In this document: positions 60,260 through 64,000 of the stretch, one piece after another
Position numbering within the stretch: the first letter of the stretch is position 1
How the letters are laid out: each line of letters starts with the position of its first letter
DNA from: UBA4810 sp002479215
GTDB taxonomy: Bacteria; Desulfobacterota; Syntrophia; Syntrophales; Smithellaceae
Length of the DNA stretch: 64,000 nt
Direction of reading: 5' to 3'
NCBI GenBank assembly: GCA_049514435.1
Contig: JBEKVB010000003.1
Span: 124,001-188,000 of the forward strand
Notes under the pieces: generated by a model
The model's database searches: none
The model's input: only the letters and a program-made list of their open reading frames with translations
Told to the model about the DNA's origin: nothing
Translations under genes and position numbers: made by a program

Positions 60260-61987
60260 TCAGAGAAAAGACCAAAGGAAAACACTTAAACCCGCAATAA
60301 TATAGATTGTTTCCAGTATACCTTCCATAACCGCCCCGGAAAGCCCGGACGTTCTATCACAAAGATGGAAACAAATCCATATATATAATAAGCAGGCAAG
60401 CAGGAAAAAACTTAAAGAAGAAGTCCATCCTGCTGCATAAGAAAAAAGAAGAATAGCGAATAAAATCAAGGAGATAATTTTGAGGACATTTTTTGTGTTA
60501 GCTTTACCAAACAGCACAGGAATCGTTTCCCGTCCGATTAATTTATCACTTTGAAATTCCAAAATGTCCGACATCGCCGAACGAATAAAAACAATTCCAA
60601 AGGCAAAGCCAAAGGCAACGATCATTTGTGCATTTAAAAAATTATTTATGTTTAATGCCGGTAAAATCGCCGTTACCGTTCCCCATGCTGTAGCCATAAA
60701 TATATTTTTCGAGCCGGGCAAATCTTTTAACCTTTGGAAACGCCATCCTTTTGGCATAATTTTCATGTTGTAAAGTAAACCGGCAAGAGAAATAAAAAAC
60801 AAAAACGTAAAGGGAAGAGCACCATTAATAAACGCCAACACAAGAGCAATCACAATAGAAAATACGGCGGCGTAAAGATAGAATTTTCCGTGTTTACGGT
60901 AAGTCTCTTCCCGAAATGAACCAATGAAACCAGCGGGCTTGCGGCTAATCAAGCGATTTAACACATGCATACCGTATACAAAAAAAGAGGCTATGGCAAC
61001 ATACGATATGTTTACGTTTATTTCCTGCAATAACATGCACGCCACACAAAGACATCCGGCACCAATAGCGGAATACACATCGGTTCTAATCGCCAATAGC
61101 CAAAGATTTAATAGAAATCCTACAGTTTTCAATTTACGGCTTTGTCCGTCCGCAATTTTATCCATCACACGGTCGATAATCCAATTGGGGGTGGAAGCTC
61201 CTGCTGAAACCCCAATGCGATCGTAAAGAGCAAAATTTACATTTTCCATTTCCGTGGCAGTCTCAATATGGAAGGTAGGCGTTTGCTGCTTTCGAGCAAG
61301 ATCGGCCAGTCTTCTGGTATTGGCGCTATTTTTTCCGCCGACAATAAATATGGCGTCCATTTCTCCCGCCAGGGATATAATTTCAGCTTGTCTTTGCTGC
61401 GTTGAAGAGCAAATTGTATTAAATACAATAGCTTGGGGATAAATCTTTTTTATTTTATTGATTATCTTTTCGTAATTATCTGAAGTTTGTGTAGTTTGAG
61501 CAACAACACAAACTTTCCCTAAAGAGGGCAATTTATCTACATCTTCGGTCGTAATTACAGTGATGCCTCGTCCGCCGGTATAACCTAAAAGAGCGTTAAC
61601 TTCAGGATGTTCTTTATCACCAACAATTACTACTGTATAATCAAGCGCCGTATGTTTTTTGATAATAGCCTGTACATAACCGACTTTAGGACAGGTGGCA
61701 TCAATTATTCTTATGCCGCTTTCTTTAATTTTTTTCCTTTCAACGGGAGCTATGCCATGTGCCCTAATAATAAGAACTGCGTTTTGCCTGTCTCTAACCT
61801 CTTCAATATTTTCTACCGGGTTAACTCCGCGGGTCTTGAGCAACTCAATAGTTTGCGGATTATGGATTAACGGGCCGTAAGTATAAATACTGCGTCCGGT
61901 TTCATGTTGCGCGATCTCCAGCACAATATCTACTGCCCTTCGTACGCCCATGCAAAAACCAGCCGTCTTGGCAAGTTTAATTTCCAT
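60260..61987 (-). CDS. ispH: IspH (HMBPP reductase) fused to a UbiA-type prenyltransferase
   Basis: A two-domain 575-residue protein. Residues 1-280 are IspH, the last MEP-pathway enzyme. The three cluster cysteines are visible in GFCMGVRRAV (Cys12), DATCPKV and NTICSSTQQRQ; substrate motifs are RAHGIAP and SAGASTPNW. Residues 290-575 are a UbiA-family membrane domain of about eight helices with one clear Asp-rich motif, MSDILEFQSDKLIGRE. The first Asp-rich motif is degraded to VLNRLISRKPAG. The fusion joins isoprenoid precursor production with prenyl transfer to a membrane acceptor, plausibly for quinone or archaeal-like lipid chemistry (inference). The start is certain from the IspH N-terminus. 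Confidence 0.92.
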   Translation of the reverse strand: MEIKLAKTAGFCMGVRRAVDIVLEIAQHETGRSIYTYGPLIHNPQTIELLKTRGVNPVENIEEVRDRQNAVLIIRAHGIAPVERKKIKESGIRIIDATCPKVGYVQAIIKKHTALDYTVVIVGDKEHPEVNALLGYTGGRGITVITTEDVDKLPSLGKVCVVAQTTQTSDNYEKIINKIKKIYPQAIVFNTICSSTQQRQAEIISLAGEMDAIFIVGGKNSANTRRLADLARKQQTPTFHIETATEMENVNFALYDRIGVSAGASTPNWIIDRVMDKIADGQSRKLKTVGFLLNLWLLAIRTDVYSAIGAGCLCVACMLLQEINVNISYVAIASFFVYGMHVLNRLISRKPAGFIGSFREETYRKHGKFYLYAAVFSIVIALVLAFINGALPFTFLFFISLAGLLYNMKIMPKGWRFQRLKDLPGSKNIFMATAWGTVTAILPALNINNFLNAQMIVAFGFAFGIVFIRSAMSDILEFQSDKLIGRETIPVLFGKANTKNVLKIISLILFAILLFSYAAGWTSSLSFFLLACLLYIWICFHLCDRTSGLSGAVMEGILETIYIIAGLSVFLWSFL

Positions 61988-62731
61988 TTAATTATTTTTC
62001 CTCGCCAGAATAAAGAATTCCTTATTGCCCACCGGACCCAATAGAGGTGAAGAACAAGTCCCCTCGACTTGCAGATTCAATTTTTGGCAAAAATCAGTTA
62101 TTTCCAGGACTACACGTTCCTGAACTGCGGAATTTTTTACCAAACCTTTTTTGCCTATTTCCTCTCTTTCTGCTTCAAATTGAGGTTTGATTAGCGCCAG
62201 TATTCGCGCATCATCTTTGAGTAAGCGCAAAATTGCGGGAAGGACAACTTTGAGCGAAATAAAGGAGACATCAACTGTGGCCAAGTCCGGCCTCTCCTCA
62301 ATATCTGCGCCATCGTAGTGGCGGATATTTGTTCGCTCGATAACAACCACACGTTTATCCTGACGAAGCTTCCAGGCCAGTTGGCCGTAGTTGACATCCA
62401 GAGCGTAAACTTTGGCAGCGCCTGCCTGTAAGAGACAATCGGTAAAACCACCGGTAGAAGCCCCCACATCAAAAGCAACCAAACCCTCAACGTCCAATCC
62501 AAATAATTCCAGAGCACCTTTTAACTTGAGGCCACCACGGCTGACATAAGGATTATCCTCTCCCTTTACATGAACTTGCGCATCACTAGGGACAAGTGTG
62601 TCGGCTTTATCCACATGGATTTCATTAATTTTTACAGCTTTGGCTAAAATCAAAGCGCGGGCTTTTTCCCGCGTCATAGCAATTCCGCGTTCGACCAGCA
62701 ACTTATCCAAACGAATTTTTTCAGAAGCCAT
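61988..62731 (-). CDS. tlyA: TlyA family rRNA 2'-O-methyltransferase / haemolysin-like
   Basis: A 247-residue protein with an N-terminal S4 RNA-binding domain (RLDKLLVERGIAMTREKARA). An FtsJ-like SAM domain has VAFDVGASTGGFTDCLLQAG, YALDVNYGQLAW and the LATVDVSFISLKVVLP segment. In other bacteria TlyA methylates 16S and/or 23S rRNA riboses. Its stop overlaps the ispH start by one base or abuts it, and it lies 18 bp after dxs. The three genes are one operon. Confidence 0.94.
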   Translation of the reverse strand: MASEKIRLDKLLVERGIAMTREKARALILAKAVKINEIHVDKADTLVPSDAQVHVKGEDNPYVSRGGLKLKGALELFGLDVEGLVAFDVGASTGGFTDCLLQAGAAKVYALDVNYGQLAWKLRQDKRVVVIERTNIRHYDGADIEERPDLATVDVSFISLKVVLPAILRLLKDDARILALIKPQFEAEREEIGKKGLVKNSAVQERVVLEITDFCQKLNLQVEGTCSSPLLGPVGNKEFFILARKNN

Positions 62732-62749
62732 ATTAATTTAATTCACCAA

Positions 62750-64000
62750 TTATTGGATACCGGAACCTTTAACCAGCATTTGTTTTATCGCCCGGATAAT
62801 GCCTTCTTCATCAATGCCGTATATATGGCGTAACTGTTTCTGCGTGGCATGGTCAACAAATTCGTCGGGAATGCCCAGTCTTTTTACCTGAACGCCGCTT
62901 ATACCTTTCTCAGCAAGCAATTCCAAAACGGCACTGCCAAAACCACCTTGGAGCACGTTTTCTTCGACCGTGATTATTTTTTTAATAGTTGCCGTCACAT
63001 TCAACAAAAGGTCTCGGTCGATGGGTTTAATGAAACGGGCATTGATGACTTTAACATTTAGTCCTTCTGCGCAGAGTTTCTCTGCTGCAGCGAGGGCCGG
63101 ATATACCGTCGAGCCAATAGCGACAACAGCCAAATCCGAACCTTCCCGAAGCACTTCGCCCTTGCCTATTTCCAAAGCTTTCAGTTCACTGTCCAACCTT
63201 GCGCCTGTTCCTTTACCTCGCGGATAACGCAGCGAAACCGGGCAACCGCAGCTAACGGCTGTCTTGAGCATATGCTGTAGTTCGTTTTCATCTTTAGGCG
63301 CCATTACAATTATATTGGGAATGGAACGCAGATAGGAATAATCAAAAAGCCCTTGATGGGTCGCGCCATCTTCACCGACCAAGCCGGCACGGTCTATGGC
63401 AAAAACAACGGGCAGCTTTTGCAGACAAACGTCGTGGAGAATTTGATCGTAAGCTCGCTGAAGAAAAGTCGAATAGATGGCAACTACCGGAATGAAACCT
63501 TCGATTGCCAAACCGGCAGCAAAGGTCACTCCATGCTGTTCCGCAATACCCACATCATATAACCGGTCGGGCAATTCCTGACGGAACTGATCCAACCCTG
63601 TACCCTCGCACATTGCCGCGGTAATGGCAACAATGCGCGAATCATTTCGCGCAAGTTCTACCAAGGTTTTCCCGAATATTTCTGTGTAAGTAGGAATGCC
63701 GGACGATGAGGCAAGCTTTTGCCCCGTCTCAACGTTAAAAGGTGATATACCATGATAATTAAGCGGTTTTTCTTCGGCAAATTTATAACCTTTGCCTTTT
63801 TTTGTGATGACATGAACAAGCACAGGACCTTTTAACTCCTTTATATTTTCAAAATTTCTAATCAGGTAATCTAACCGGTGACCTTCCAGCGGCCCGACAT
63901 ATGTAAAGCCCAGTTCCTCAAAGAACGCCCCGGGAACTACAAATGTTTTTAATGATTCTTCTATTTGCTGAGACAATTTGACCATCTGATCGCCGATGCC
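62750..64000 (-). CDS. dxs: 1-deoxy-D-xylulose-5-phosphate synthase, 5' end beyond the window
   Basis: First enzyme of the MEP isoprenoid pathway (TPP-dependent, pyruvate + glyceraldehyde-3-phosphate). About two thirds is present. The end of the TPP-binding domain (FEELGFTYVGPLEGH) is followed by the transketolase pyrimidine-binding domain (ITAAMCEGTGLDQF, DVGIAEQHGVTFAAGLA with the catalytic Glu, DRAGLVGEDGATHQG) and a C-terminal domain ending MLVKGSGIQ. The open frame runs off the right edge without a start. It shares an operon with tlyA and ispH-ubiA. Confidence 0.96.
   Translation of the reverse strand, partial: GIGDQMVKLSQQIEESLKTFVVPGAFFEELGFTYVGPLEGHRLDYLIRNFENIKELKGPVLVHVITKKGKGYKFAEEKPLNYHGISPFNVETGQKLASSSGIPTYTEIFGKTLVELARNDSRIVAITAAMCEGTGLDQFRQELPDRLYDVGIAEQHGVTFAAGLAIEGFIPVVAIYSTFLQRAYDQILHDVCLQKLPVVFAIDRAGLVGEDGATHQGLFDYSYLRSIPNIIVMAPKDENELQHMLKTAVSCGCPVSLRYPRGKGTGARLDSELKALEIGKGEVLREGSDLAVVAIGSTVYPALAAAEKLCAEGLNVKVINARFIKPIDRDLLLNVTATIKKIITVEENVLQGGFGSAVLELLAEKGISGVQVKRLGIPDEFVDHATQKQLRHIYGIDEEGIIRAIKQMLVKGSGIQ

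Overview
The window looks like chromosome from an anaerobic Desulfobacterota (deltaproteobacterium), perhaps of the Syntrophia/Smithella type. This is inferred from the gene mix: an AT-leaning genome with a sigma-54 enhancer-binding protein, selenocysteine machinery (a complete tRNA-Sec and a Sec-encoding gene), an IspH-UbiA fusion, many two-[4Fe-4S] or thiol-redox genes, and housekeeping genes in typical delta order. No rRNA gene is present, so taxonomy cannot be fixed here.

Bases 1-28720 are ordinary chromosome. A sigma-54 activator is followed by two exported alpha/beta hydrolases. Next come a nitroreductase, PolX, tRNA-Glu, a Lys/Pro/Ala-rich basic protein, an RlmD-type methyltransferase gene broken by an in-frame TAA, rhomboid plus MFS transporter, RlmI and mannose-1-phosphate guanylyltransferase. 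After these is a gene that ordinary ORF calling misses: a 98-residue exported HMA-domain selenoprotein (complement 15303-15599) with an in-frame TGA and a textbook bacterial SECIS hairpin. Maf, YggS, an HD-GYP response regulator and a mfd / two parvulin PPIases / uvrA cluster follow, then moeA and the tRNA-Sec gene.

Bases 28753-53274 are a 24.5-kb genomic island integrated into the 3' end of the tRNA-Sec gene. A 67-bp exact direct repeat (28753-28819 and 53208-53274) marks its ends, with a tyrosine recombinase next to the left end. The left half carries recombination and control genes: integrase (with an amber at codon 5), XRE, excisionase-like protein and a replication or regulatory winged-helix protein. 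It also carries candidate defence genes: a GIY-YIG/TM/TPR fusion and a STAND-like NTPase. The right half (38.6-53.0 kb) may itself be a separate block, because a 28-bp imperfect direct repeat flanks it and a family of ~60-bp intergenic repeats is confined to it. It holds an M-box Mg2+ riboswitch controlling an NRAMP-related transporter, a PRC/MgtE-N/CBS protein, a 37-residue membrane peptide and an OprB-like porin. It also holds a giant M28 peptidase, a DapF homologue lacking both catalytic cysteines, a PAS protein, a helical-repeat/nuclease reading frame split by TAG, and an IS1595-type insertion sequence.

Bases 53275-64000 are chromosome again. dsbC and a small cytochrome c lie on the plus strand. 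The minus-strand run is dxs (cut by the window end), tlyA, ispH-ubiA, a lipoprotein gene, an NifU-like gene, ferredoxin, tmk, holB, ricT and metG. The isoprenoid genes dxs and ispH, and the replication/translation genes tmk-holB-ricT-metG, form recognisable functional clusters.
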